This document shows, piece by piece, positions 1 through 6,995 of a stretch of 64,000 bases of DNA; positions within the stretch are counted from its first letter, which is position 1, and every line of letters begins with the position of its first letter. Origin of the DNA: DASRFA01 sp035651755 (GTDB lineage: Bacteria; Desulfobacterota; Binatia; UBA12015). The notes beneath the pieces are model-generated. The model was given only the letters and a program-made list of their open reading frames with translations, had not been told where the DNA came from and searched no databases. The translations under genes and the position numbers were made by a program. The stretch lies in assembly GCA_035651755.1 (NCBI GenBank), contig DASRFA010000022.1, positions 1-64,000 of the forward strand, given 5' to 3'.

Positions 1-67
1 CGGCCGCCGGGACGAACCACCACTGCGCGACCTCGACGACGCGCACGCCTGCCAGAACGTCCTGCAT
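1..67 (-). CDS. Class III (CaiB/BaiF) CoA-transferase, N-terminal fragment cut by window edge
   Basis: The minus strand carries an ATG at 67 preceded by a good Shine-Dalgarno (GGAAGGAG). It opens a frame reading LAGVRVVEVAQWW and continues past base 1. This is the standard first beta-strand and turn of family III CoA-transferases, which move CoA between acyl-CoA esters and free acids through an Asp-linked anhydride. Only about 22 residues are visible, so the substrate cannot be named. The gene points away from the oxygenase at 117-920, which is transcribed in the same direction just upstream. Confidence 0.75.
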   Translation of the reverse strand, partial: MQDVLAGVRVVEVAQWWFVPAA

Positions 68-116
68 CTCTCGTGCTCCTTCCGATGAAATCGATCGCGT
101 GCGGCGTCGGCCGCCG

Positions 117-920
117 TCAGCCGCCGAGACCGTAGCGAGCATAGCGCAGAAGGTCGCTGCTCACGGTGCCGGGCTTCGTGTCGTACGCGAGGAGCGCGAC
201 CAGCCGCGGGACGCCGCCGCCGATCTCGGTGACGCGGTGGATCGAGTACCGGCCCTGGAAGAGAAGCAGCGTCCCCGGCGCCATCCCGAGCCGCCGCACC
301 CGCGACCGGTCGCCCGAGAGCACCGCGTGCACCGCCGGGTAGTCCTCGTCGTCGCGCCGGCGGACGTTCGGCGCGTACTCGAAATCGCCGCCGCGCTCGG
401 CGCTCCGGAGCGCGATCGACGTGACGAAGTCGGTCTGGTCGAAGTGCCAGCCGAGCTCGTCGCCGTCCTCCATGACCGCGACGTTGAGCGCCCCGAGCGG
501 GTCGGCGTAGCGATGGAGCTCCGGCTCGCCGAGCGCCGCCGCGAGGAAGCGCATGAGCGGATCCCACTCGTAGAGCCGGCGCAGGGAGTGCGCGGGCGGA
601 AAAAGGTCGTACGCGATCGCCGAAAGCGCGGATCTCCCGAGGTGGCGGCGCGGGTCGTCGTTCGGAAGCGACGGATCGGCCGGCTCGAGGTACGGCTGGA
701 TGGGCCCCTCGGAATGGTGGGCGAGCCGGAGCAGGGGCTCGGTGTCGGCGATCGCGCGCTCCACGGCCGCCGCCGTGAGGAACGCCGGCAGCTCGCAGCA
801 GCCGGTCGCGCCGAGCTGCGAGCGGCACTCGCTCACGAGGCGGCCCCCGCGCGGCGCGGCGAGATCGAGGAGCGGATAGCGCTCGAGATCGACGAGCTCG
901 GACGGCGATCGCGCGCTCAC
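117..920 (-). CDS. HalD/ArpA-like Fe(II)/2-oxoglutarate-dependent oxygenase
   Basis: A 267-aa protein starting at a GTG (920) just before LERYPLLD. An in-frame extension reaches 1223 but would run under the divergent gene that starts at 1084. The second half is a double-stranded beta-helix oxygenase: GWHFDQTDF gives a candidate iron ligand pair H159/D161, GRYSIHRVTE gives H228, and VPRL gives R239 as the likely 2-oxoglutarate anchor. GGDFEYAPN and FQGRYSIHRV are typical of proteins annotated HalD, BesD or ArpA. Members of that family that act as halogenases lack the acidic iron ligand. The HxD seen here suggests a hydroxylase, but which His pairs with it needs an alignment. The substrate is unknown. 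Confidence 0.75.
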   Translation of the reverse strand: MSARSPSELVDLERYPLLDLAAPRGGRLVSECRSQLGATGCCELPAFLTAAAVERAIADTEPLLRLAHHSEGPIQPYLEPADPSLPNDDPRRHLGRSALSAIAYDLFPPAHSLRRLYEWDPLMRFLAAALGEPELHRYADPLGALNVAVMEDGDELGWHFDQTDFVTSIALRSAERGGDFEYAPNVRRRDDEDYPAVHAVLSGDRSRVRRLGMAPGTLLLFQGRYSIHRVTEIGGGVPRLVALLAYDTKPGTVSSDLLRYARYGLGG

Positions 921-1083
921 GCCGGAGGCTTCGCGCACGTGCGTCGGGATGTCCAGCGCGCGCGGGGCGCGCGCTGGCGCGCTGCGCTTGACGTCTCGTC
1001 GCGGCGGCCGGAGAACGACCGTGACGGCGCGCGATGGCGATCGCAGTCCCCGAGCCAGCGACGAACCGTTTGCGGGAGGAACG

Positions 1084-2004
1084 ATGGCAAAGCTCGAGGG
1101 AAAGCGCATCCTGATCACAGGCGTCGGGGGCCAGGTCGCGCTGCCCGTAGCGCGCGCGCTGGCGCCGGCGAACGAGGTCTTCGGCCTCGCGCGCTTCCGC
1201 CGCGCGGAGGACCGCGAGCGCATTGCGGCGCTGGGCGTGCGGTGCGTCGCGGCCGACCTCGGCGACGGGTCGCTCGACGACGTCCCGGACGACGTCGACT
1301 ACGTGCTGCACTTCGCCGTCGCGAAGAGCCGCGACGCGAGCTTCGACGCGGACCTCGACGCGAACGCCGGCGGCACGGGCCGGCTGCTCCACCGCTGCCG
1401 GCGCGCCCGCGCGTTCCTCCACTGCTCGTCGACCGGGGTCTACGAGGCCGCCGGCGACCGCCGGCTGCGCGAGACCGACCCGCTCGGCGACAACCATCGC
1501 GCGATCCTGCCGACGTACAGCATCTCGAAGATCGCGGCGGAGGCGATCGCTCGCTTCGGCGCGCGCGAGTGGAACGTCCCGGTGACGATCGCGCGTTTGA
1601 ACGTCCCATACGGCGACAACGGCGGGTGGCCGGCGCTGCACCTCGACTGGATGCTCGCCGGCCAGCCCATTCCCGTCCATCCCTCGGGTCCGAGCCTCTA
1701 CAACCCGATCCACGAGGACGACATCGCAGCCCAGATCCCCCACCTCCTGGGCGCGGCGTCGGTGCCGGCCACCGTCTTCAACTGGGCAGGCGACGAGACC
1801 GTCGCGCTCGAGGAGTGGTGTAGCCACCTCGGCGACCTCGTGGGCGCGCCGCCGCGCTTCTTCGCGACCGACCGGACCATCGGGAGCGTCGCCGTCGACA
1901 CGTCGCGCCTGCACGCCATTGCGGGCGCGACGCGCGTCAAATGGCGCGACGGCATGCGGCGCATGGTCGCGGCGCGCCACCCCGAGGTGGAGCTGCGGGT
2001 CTGA
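1084..2004 (+). CDS. Extended SDR / NAD-dependent epimerase-dehydratase-like protein
   Basis: 306 aa. The start at 1084 (MAKLEGKRILITG) is supported by GGGAGGA just upstream. It has an N-terminal Rossmann fold with TGVGGQVA at about residues 11-18 and a DLGDG acidic turn, a Ser-containing HCSSTGVY strand, and the catalytic YSISK (Y145, K149). NVPYGDNG and an HEDDIA stretch follow, as in nucleotide-sugar epimerases and related extended SDRs. The adenine-binding loop is not diagnostic, so NAD(H) or NADP(H) is open. It is divergent from the oxygenase with about 160 bp between them. The substrate cannot be assigned from sequence. Confidence 0.85.
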   Translation: MAKLEGKRILITGVGGQVALPVARALAPANEVFGLARFRRAEDRERIAALGVRCVAADLGDGSLDDVPDDVDYVLHFAVAKSRDASFDADLDANAGGTGRLLHRCRRARAFLHCSSTGVYEAAGDRRLRETDPLGDNHRAILPTYSISKIAAEAIARFGAREWNVPVTIARLNVPYGDNGGWPALHLDWMLAGQPIPVHPSGPSLYNPIHEDDIAAQIPHLLGAASVPATVFNWAGDETVALEEWCSHLGDLVGAPPRFFATDRTIGSVAVDTSRLHAIAGATRVKWRDGMRRMVAARHPEVELRV

Positions 2005-2014
2005 GCGCGGGCGC

Positions 2015-2620
2015 TCAGCCGCGCGTGATCGGCACGTGGCCCGGGCGGTCCGCGACGCGGGCGAGCCAGGCGCGGACGTTCGGGTGTGGCGCGAGGTCGA
2101 ATCCGCCTTCGCCGGCGACGTGCGTGTAGGCGTAAAGCGCAATGTCGGCGATCGAATAGCGCTGGCCGACGAAGAAGTCGCGCCCGGCGAGATGCCTCTC
2201 CATGACGCCGAGCGCGGCGACGCCGAGCGCGTGCTTCTGGGCCAGGAGCGGCCGGCGCTCGTCGGTCAGGAGCCCGTGCGTGAGCCAGAACCGGGACGTC
2301 GCGATGTTGGGCTCGTGGCTGTACTGCTCGAAGAACATCCACTGCAGGACCTGGGCGCGCTGGAGACGCCCTTCGGGCAGGTACGGGGTCCCGTCGGCCA
2401 GGTAGAAGAGGATCGCGTTGGATTCCGCGAGCGCCGTCCCGTCCTCGAGCTCGAGCACCGGAATGCGGCCGTTCGGGTTGCGCGCGAGGAAGTCGGGCGT
2501 TCGGGTCTCGCCGGCGACGATGTCGAGCTCGATCCTCTCGAACGGGATGCCGAGCAGGGAAAGCAGAATTCGGATCTTGTACCCATTGCCGGACGAGAGG
2601 TAATCGTAGAGCCGCAGCAT
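2015..2620 (-). CDS. Glutathione S-transferase family protein
   Basis: 201 aa, starting MLRLYDYLSSGNGYK. The N-terminal thioredoxin-like domain (about 1-80) contains NGRIPVLELEDG and the ESNAIL turn, which bind the gamma-glutamyl part of glutathione. The all-helical C-terminal domain contains the FFVGQRYSIADIALY capping motif. The Ser-Ser near residue 9 is the likely catalytic position, as in beta/theta-like bacterial GSTs. It converges on the SDR at 1084-2004, with only 10 bp between the stop codons. Role: conjugation or peroxidase chemistry with glutathione; substrate unknown. Confidence 0.9.
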   Translation of the reverse strand: MLRLYDYLSSGNGYKIRILLSLLGIPFERIELDIVAGETRTPDFLARNPNGRIPVLELEDGTALAESNAILFYLADGTPYLPEGRLQRAQVLQWMFFEQYSHEPNIATSRFWLTHGLLTDERRPLLAQKHALGVAALGVMERHLAGRDFFVGQRYSIADIALYAYTHVAGEGGFDLAPHPNVRAWLARVADRPGHVPITRG

Positions 2621-2858
2621 GCCGCCTGAGTAGCCCGACAGGGCGGACGGCGCGAGGCGCGTTCCAAGCTCGTTGGAAGGCCGCGCGGCGTCGCACCGCA
2701 GTCCGCCCGGCGCCGGATCGGGCCGCCGTCCACCGCCGCTTCCGTCCAACCCGCACGAATCACTCCGCCTCAAGCTTCCAGCACCCGCGACCGACAACAT
2801 TTCAAACACGGATGTCCGCGCGCGCTCCGCCGACGGCGTGCGTCGCGCGGCAGCGAAC
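2621..2858. other. Intergenic region between divergent GST and FlgK-like genes
   Basis: About 240 bp between the GST start (2620, minus) and the chosen start of the FlgK-like gene. The frame of the FlgK-like gene stays open back through this stretch to a TTG at 2673, so part of it may be coding. No clear promoter or Shine-Dalgarno stands out. Confidence 0.4.
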
Positions 2859-3635
2859 ATGGACGCCATAGCGACCTCTCGCCGAATGCCGGGCGACGTA
2901 CCGCCAGCGGCGGCGCTCCCGCCGCCATCGCCCGCGCCGCGCGAGCCGAACGGCGCGCTGGACCCGCGCCTGCTCGCGAGCCTGCGCCACGAGCCCGCAC
3001 GACGGGAGGCTTCACCCGAGCCGCGTGCAGCGGATGCCCTGGCGAAGGCGCTGGACGGCGCCGCAATCGCGGCGGAGCGCGCCGACTCGAGCGCAGGCGC
3101 GCCGCGGGAGGTCCTCGGCGAGACGACGTCCGCGGGCTGCATTGCGATCGCAGGCGAGCTGGAGCGCCTCGCGGAAGCGGCTCGCGCGCTCGCGCGTGAG
3201 CCGGACAGCACGGAGCGGCGCCTCGACCTCATCGGCGCGGCCGAGGACCTCGCGGCGAGCGTCCGCGGGCTCGCGCGCGCCGTCGCCGGTCTCCGCCGGG
3301 CGGCGCGCTCGGTGCAAGGGAGCCCGCTACCGCCGGACGCGGCGATCGCGCGCTGGTGCGCCGAGGTCGACCGGCGCGCGGCGGCGCTCCGGGATGCGAT
3401 CAACGCGGAGCACGGCCATCCCGCTGCGAGCGACCAGGACGGGCACGTCGCGGCGGACCTCTTCTGCGGAGCGTCGGCGGCCGAGCTCGCCGTCTCCGTC
3501 AGCGGCCCGCGCGCGATCGCGGCTGCGCGCCGCGCCGCGGGCGCGGGCGGGAACGCGGCCGCGCTCGCCGACCGGGCGATCCGGTCGCTCGTGGAGTGGA
3601 CGGCCGTGGCGTCCGCGGCGCCGGGGCGCGACTGA
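2859..3635 (+). CDS. Degenerate FlgK-like (hook-filament junction) protein
   Basis: 258 aa from the ATG at 2859. The frame is open upstream, with alternative starts GTG 2838 and TTG 2673 and no good Shine-Dalgarno at any, so the start is uncertain. Two stretches resemble FlgK. The first is GELERLAEAARALAREPDS (about 98-118), like the FlgK segment just after the hook-associated N-terminal helix. The second is DLFCGASAAELAVSV with nearby PRAIAAAR (about 200-222), like FlgK's block ahead of the C-terminal helix. DGVRRAAANMDAIA at the front resembles a decayed rod/hook D0 helix. The usual NNIANANTPGYSR motif is missing and the total is about half of a normal FlgK. It lies 2 bp before csrA, the usual flgK/flgL-fliW-csrA neighbourhood. 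It may be a relic or a strongly divergent junction protein. Confidence 0.55.
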   Translation: MDAIATSRRMPGDVPPAAALPPPSPAPREPNGALDPRLLASLRHEPARREASPEPRAADALAKALDGAAIAAERADSSAGAPREVLGETTSAGCIAIAGELERLAEAARALAREPDSTERRLDLIGAAEDLAASVRGLARAVAGLRRAARSVQGSPLPPDAAIARWCAEVDRRAAALRDAINAEHGHPAASDQDGHVAADLFCGASAAELAVSVSGPRAIAAARRAAGAGGNAAALADRAIRSLVEWTAVASAAPGRD

Positions 3636-3637
3636 CG

Positions 3638-3886
3638 ATGTTGGTCTTGACTCGCAAGATCGGCGAGACGATCCGGATCGGCGACGAGATCACGGTCCGG
3701 GTGCTCGGCGTCCGCGGCGGCCAGGTGAGCCTCGGCTTCGTGGCGCCTGCGAACGTCCGCATCTTCCGGGAAGAGGTCGTCCGATCGATCGAAAAGCAGA
3801 ACCTGGAAGCGGTCGTCACGGATCCCGGGCGCCTCGCGGAGGCGGCGCGCATATGGGAAGATGAGGCCGATGCCGAGGACGGCTGA
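3638..3886 (+). CDS. csrA: CsrA post-transcriptional regulator
   Basis: 82 aa. The N-terminal 55 residues are a textbook CsrA: MLVLTRKIGE (L4 and R6 bind RNA), GDEITVRVL, GGQVSLGF and the RIFREE segment with R44. The dimer binds GGA in mRNA leaders and changes translation or stability, and FliW can antagonise it. The tail after residue 56 is about 20 residues longer than in E. coli CsrA, in a region known in other bacteria to be contacted by FliW. It starts 2 bp after the FlgK-like stop and overlaps the fliW start, so the three are almost certainly cotranscribed. Confidence 0.97.
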   Translation: MLVLTRKIGETIRIGDEITVRVLGVRGGQVSLGFVAPANVRIFREEVVRSIEKQNLEAVVTDPGRLAEAARIWEDEADAEDG

Positions 3887-4352
3887 AAAGCTCGCCCCGG
3901 CGCGCCGGACGCGGCGGAACGAGGGCTCGGCCCGGGTTTCGTCGCAGCGCTTTGGAGACCGCGAGGTGCCCGCGGACCGCATCCTCGAGGTCCCTGAGGG
4001 ATTGGTCGGCTTCCCGCAGCACCGCCGGTTCGCTCGGCTCGAGTGTCGCGCGGGGTCGCCGTTCGAGTGGCTCCTGTCGCTCGAGGACCCCGAGCTCGCG
4101 TTCGCCGTTGGAGATCCGTCGCGGCTGGTTCGGGGCTACGAGGCGCCGAGAGCGGAAGCCGCCGTCGCGCTGCACGCCGACGTCGACGACGTCGAGTTCC
4201 TCGCCCTGGTCGCCATCCCGAAAGACGTTCGACGGATGACGATCGACCTCGTGGCGCCGATCGCGATCGATCGCCGCCGCCGCGTGGCGCGCCAGCTTCT
4301 CGTGTCCGACCCGCGCTGGGACGCCGCCGTCCCGATCCTCCGCCGCGCCTGA
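3870..4352 (+). CDS. fliW: FliW flagellar assembly factor / CsrA antagonist
   Basis: 160 aa if started at the ATG at 3870, which has GATGAGG upstream. An in-frame ATG at 3861 would add three residues. Core FliW features are present: VPADRILEVPEGLVGFP, FEWLLSLEDPELAFAV and FLALVAIPKD. In Bacillus and Campylobacter FliW binds flagellin (Hag/FlaA) and CsrA alternately, linking filament assembly to flagellin translation. Here the reading frame overlaps the end of csrA by 17 bp, implying translational coupling. No flagellin gene is in the window. Confidence 0.92.
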   Translation: MPRTAEKLAPARRTRRNEGSARVSSQRFGDREVPADRILEVPEGLVGFPQHRRFARLECRAGSPFEWLLSLEDPELAFAVGDPSRLVRGYEAPRAEAAVALHADVDDVEFLALVAIPKDVRRMTIDLVAPIAIDRRRRVARQLLVSDPRWDAAVPILRRA

Positions 4353-4361
4353 CCAACGGGG

Positions 4362-4381
4362 CGAGGGGAGGGATCCCCTCG
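4362..4381. terminator. Hairpin between convergent fliW and M50 peptidase genes
   Basis: A 7-bp perfect stem (CGAGGGG / CCCCTCG) with a 6-nt AGGGAT loop fills the 34-bp gap between two convergent genes, so it could terminate both. There is no T-tract. The same stem arms recur in the tandem array at 8152-8320, so this is also a member of a local repeat family. Confidence 0.5.
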
Positions 4382-4386
4382 TCGAG

Positions 4387-5028
4387 CTAACCCCGGCCGA
4401 GCAGCCAGCCGAGCACGAGCCGCTGCGCCGGCGCGAGGACCGAGCGTAGCGCGCCCGTGAAGATCGCGAGCAGCAGGATCGCCATCCCGAATCGCCGCAG
4501 GAACGCGGCGAGCGGCGCGAGCGAGCGCGGCAGGAGGCTCTCGAGGACGCCGAACCCGTCGAGCGGCGGGATCGGGAGCAGGTTGAACACCGCCAGGACG
4601 ACGTTCACGACGACCGAGAAGACGGCGAGGGACAGCGCGAGGTGAAGGACCAGACCGCCGTCCTCGAGCTGCGGCCGGAGCCACGCGACGGCGGCAGCGG
4701 AGCAGCCTGCGAGGAGCAGGTTCGAGACCGGCCCGGCGGCGGAGATGAGGAAATGAGCGCGCCGCGGCGCGCGCGTCCGCGCGAGCATCACCGGAACGGG
4801 CTTCGCCCAGCCGAACACGGGCGCTCCGGCGAACGCCAGCAAAGCCGGAAGGAGCAGGCTCCCGACGGGGTCGATGTGGCGAAGCGGGTTCAAGCTGATT
4901 CGGCCGAGGTCGCGCGCCGTCGGGTCGCCGCAGGCGAGGGCGACCAGCCCGTGCGCCGACTCGTGGAAGCTCACCGCGAGCACGAGGGCGACGACCTGCA
5001 CGACGACGAGGATGGTCTGTTCGGACAC
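4387..5028 (-). CDS. Site-2 protease-like M50 membrane metallopeptidase
   Basis: 213 aa from a GTG at 5028. The zinc motif HESAH (H22, E23, H26) sits in the first membrane helix and NLLPIPPLDG (about 150-160) supplies the third ligand Asp in a later helix. Hydrophobic stretches predict five to six membrane segments. There is no PDZ domain, so it belongs to the short 'YwhC/Rip3-core' type of site-2 protease whose substrates are usually unknown. Its start follows the stop of the upstream SDR (5030) by one base, which suggests translational coupling and one transcript. Confidence 0.9.
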   Translation of the reverse strand: MSEQTILVVVQVVALVLAVSFHESAHGLVALACGDPTARDLGRISLNPLRHIDPVGSLLLPALLAFAGAPVFGWAKPVPVMLARTRAPRRAHFLISAAGPVSNLLLAGCSAAAVAWLRPQLEDGGLVLHLALSLAVFSVVVNVVLAVFNLLPIPPLDGFGVLESLLPRSLAPLAAFLRRFGMAILLLAIFTGALRSVLAPAQRLVLGWLLGRG

Positions 5029-5029
5029 G

Positions 5030-5893
5030 TCAGTCCCCGGTCGACGGCGCGCCGCCGACGAGCTGCTCGCTGATCTGCCACAGGCGGCGGGCGGCCTCCG
5101 GGTCGCGCGCCGCCCGCGACGGCTCGGCTTCGCGGCAGTTCTTGAAGTACCGGCCCGTGACGGACGCGAGCTCGGGCGCGGTCGCGACGTGGAGCGACGT
5201 CGCGGCCCCCTGCTCGGGCGAGCGGAAGAACGGGGCGAGCGCGCGGATCGCGAGCTGCGCGAGGCGGCCATTGTTCTTTCCGAGGCCGGTCGCGACGGCG
5301 CCCGGGTGGACGCTGTTCACGGTCACGCCGCTTCCCGCGAGGCGCCGCGCGAGCTCCTGCGTGAACAGGATGTTCGCGAGCTTCGAGTGCCCGTACACCC
5401 GCATCGCGCGATAATCGCGCTCGAAGCCGAGGTCGTCGAAATTCATGCCGCGGACGAACTTGTGCGCGTCGGACGCGACGTTGACGACGCGCGCGGGGGC
5501 CCCGGCGCGCAGCCGATCGAGGAGCAGGATCGTCAAGAGGAAATAGGCGAGGTGGTTCACCGCGAACGTCGCCTCGATGCCGTCCTCGGTCGTCGTGCGC
5601 TTCAGGTTCACGACACCGGCGTTGTTCACGAGCAGGTGGATCGCCGGGAAGCGGGCGGAGATCTCCTGCGCGACGCGGCGCACGTCGCCTTGGCGTCCGA
5701 GGTCGGCGAGGAAGACGTCCGGCTGGCGGCCGCCGCCCGCGGCGGCGACCTCCTGCGCGGTCGCACGCGCCCGCTCGGGATCGCGCGCGACGATCGCGAC
5801 CGTCGCTCCGCGGCGCGCGAGCTCGATCGCGGTCGCGCGGCCGACGCCGGACGTCGCGCCGGTGACGATGCACACCTTGTCGGTCAGCGGCAT
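5030..5893 (-). CDS. Short-chain dehydrogenase, retinol-dehydrogenase-like
   Basis: 287 aa, MPLTDKVCIVTGATSGVG at the N-terminus (cofactor glycine motif), LVNNAG, VVNVAS and the catalytic YGHSKLAN. The YxHSK variant, NHLAYFLL and NSVHPGAV are typical of the RDH/WW-oxidoreductase-like classical SDRs that act on hydrophobic alcohols or ketones. It is transcribed directly into the M50 peptidase gene. Substrate not assignable. Confidence 0.88.
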   Translation of the reverse strand: MPLTDKVCIVTGATSGVGRATAIELARRGATVAIVARDPERARATAQEVAAAGGGRQPDVFLADLGRQGDVRRVAQEISARFPAIHLLVNNAGVVNLKRTTTEDGIEATFAVNHLAYFLLTILLLDRLRAGAPARVVNVASDAHKFVRGMNFDDLGFERDYRAMRVYGHSKLANILFTQELARRLAGSGVTVNSVHPGAVATGLGKNNGRLAQLAIRALAPFFRSPEQGAATSLHVATAPELASVTGRYFKNCREAEPSRAARDPEAARRLWQISEQLVGGAPSTGD

Positions 5894-5915
5894 GGCGGGA
5901 CGAGGGGCGGCACGC

Positions 5916-6074
5916 TCAGCGCCAGGCGCGTTGGCCGAAGCGGAGAAACGGCGACACGAATGGCTGGCCGCGGCCGATGTCGACGGGCACGATGCGGTAG
6001 GGGAGGGCGACCCCGTCGAGGAAGGTCGTGACCTTCCAGCCGTTCGGCGTGGGCCAGTCGTGGAGATCGATCAC
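5916..6074 (-). pseudogene. Truncated glutathione S-transferase (YfcG/YghU-type) N-terminus
   Basis: A 52-codon frame from a GTG at 6074 reads IDLHDWPTPNGWKV, LPYRIVPVDIGRG and then stops at 5916. This matches the first 45 or so residues of YfcG/YghU-like GSTs, which normally continue with a PNNRIPAI motif and a helical domain. Here the frame passes into unrelated sequence (FLRFGQRAWR) and ends. The rest of the gene is absent on both sides, because the retinol-dehydrogenase-like SDR begins at 5893. It is best read as a deletion remnant. Confidence 0.65.
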
Positions 6075-6083
6075 GTCGAGAGG

Positions 6084-6947
6084 ATGTCATCGCCGCCCGG
6101 TCGGGTCCAGGGCGTCGCGCTCGTGACCGGCGGCTCGCGCGGCCTCGGCCGGGAGCTGGCGCGCGCGCTCCTCGCGCGCGGCTTCGCGGTCGCGATCGTG
6201 GCGCGGGGGAGGGAGGCGCTCGCGACGGCCGAGCGCGAGCTCGCTCGCGGCGCGCCCGGACGGGTCGCCGCCTGGCCGTGCGACGTCGGCGACGCCGCGC
6301 AATGCCGTGAGGCGGTCGAGCGCGTGGTCGAGACGTTCGGGCGGCTCGACCTCCTCGCGAACTGCGCCGGGACGATCGGCGTCGCGCCGATCGAGCGCCA
6401 GGCGCGCGCGGACTTCGAGGCCTCGCTCGCCGTGCACCTGTACGGCCCGCTCGCGCTCATGATCGCGGCGCGCGACGCTCTCGTCCGGGCGGGCAGGGGT
6501 CGGATCGTCAACGTCGCGGCCATCGAAGGGCTGATCGGCGTGCCGCGCCTCGCGGCGACCGTCGCCGGGAAGTTCGCGCTCGTCGGGGTCTCCCAGAGCC
6601 TCGCGGCCGAATGGCGCGGGCTCGGGATCCGGGTCACGCTCGTCTGCCCGGGCTTCATCCGGCCGCCGCGATCCGAGGCGGGGGGCGCTCCGGCGACCCC
6701 GATGCCGCGCTGGGTGGCGCTCGCCGCGCGCTCGTCGCTCGCGTCGATCGGGCGCGAGCGCGCGGCGCGGCGCATCCTCGCCGCCAGCGACCGCGGACAG
6801 GCGCGGCTCGTCCTCACGCCGCTCGCGCGCGTTCTCTTCCTCTGGGGCGCGCTCGCCCCCGGCTCGCTCGCGCGGTTCGCGGCGTGGGCGGATCGCCGGG
6901 CCTGGCGCGGCGCCGCCGACCCCGGTAACACGCACGCAGCCGGGTAG
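6084..6947 (+). CDS. Classical SDR-fold protein lacking the catalytic Ser and Tyr
   Basis: 287 aa from the ATG at 6084. The cofactor half is intact (VTGGSRGLG, CDVGDA, ANCAG). At the active site the usual NxSS strand reads NVAAIEG (A146 at the Ser position). The usual YSASK reads TVAGK, so the Tyr position is T159 while K163 is kept. The loss of both suggests a cofactor-binding but non-classical or inactive member, unless another residue substitutes. A C-terminal hydrophobic segment (LARVLFLWGALAP) may associate with membrane. It sits upstream of an acyl-CoA dehydrogenase with a 48-bp gap. Confidence 0.8.
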   Translation: MSSPPGRVQGVALVTGGSRGLGRELARALLARGFAVAIVARGREALATAERELARGAPGRVAAWPCDVGDAAQCREAVERVVETFGRLDLLANCAGTIGVAPIERQARADFEASLAVHLYGPLALMIAARDALVRAGRGRIVNVAAIEGLIGVPRLAATVAGKFALVGVSQSLAAEWRGLGIRVTLVCPGFIRPPRSEAGGAPATPMPRWVALAARSSLASIGRERAARRILAASDRGQARLVLTPLARVLFLWGALAPGSLARFAAWADRRAWRGAADPGNTHAAG

Positions 6948-6995
6948 CGCGGCGCGGTCGACTCGGGCGACCGCCGGCTCCGGGAGGGAAAGGCG

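Noticed and set aside
117..920. Radical halogenase call
   Set aside because: Known halogenases in the family need a Gly or Ala at the carboxylate ligand. HFD here suggests a normal facial triad, pending alignment.
921..1223. N-terminal extension of the HalD-like gene
   Set aside because: It would overlap the divergent SDR start at 1084 and encodes only Arg/Ala-rich sequence without homology.
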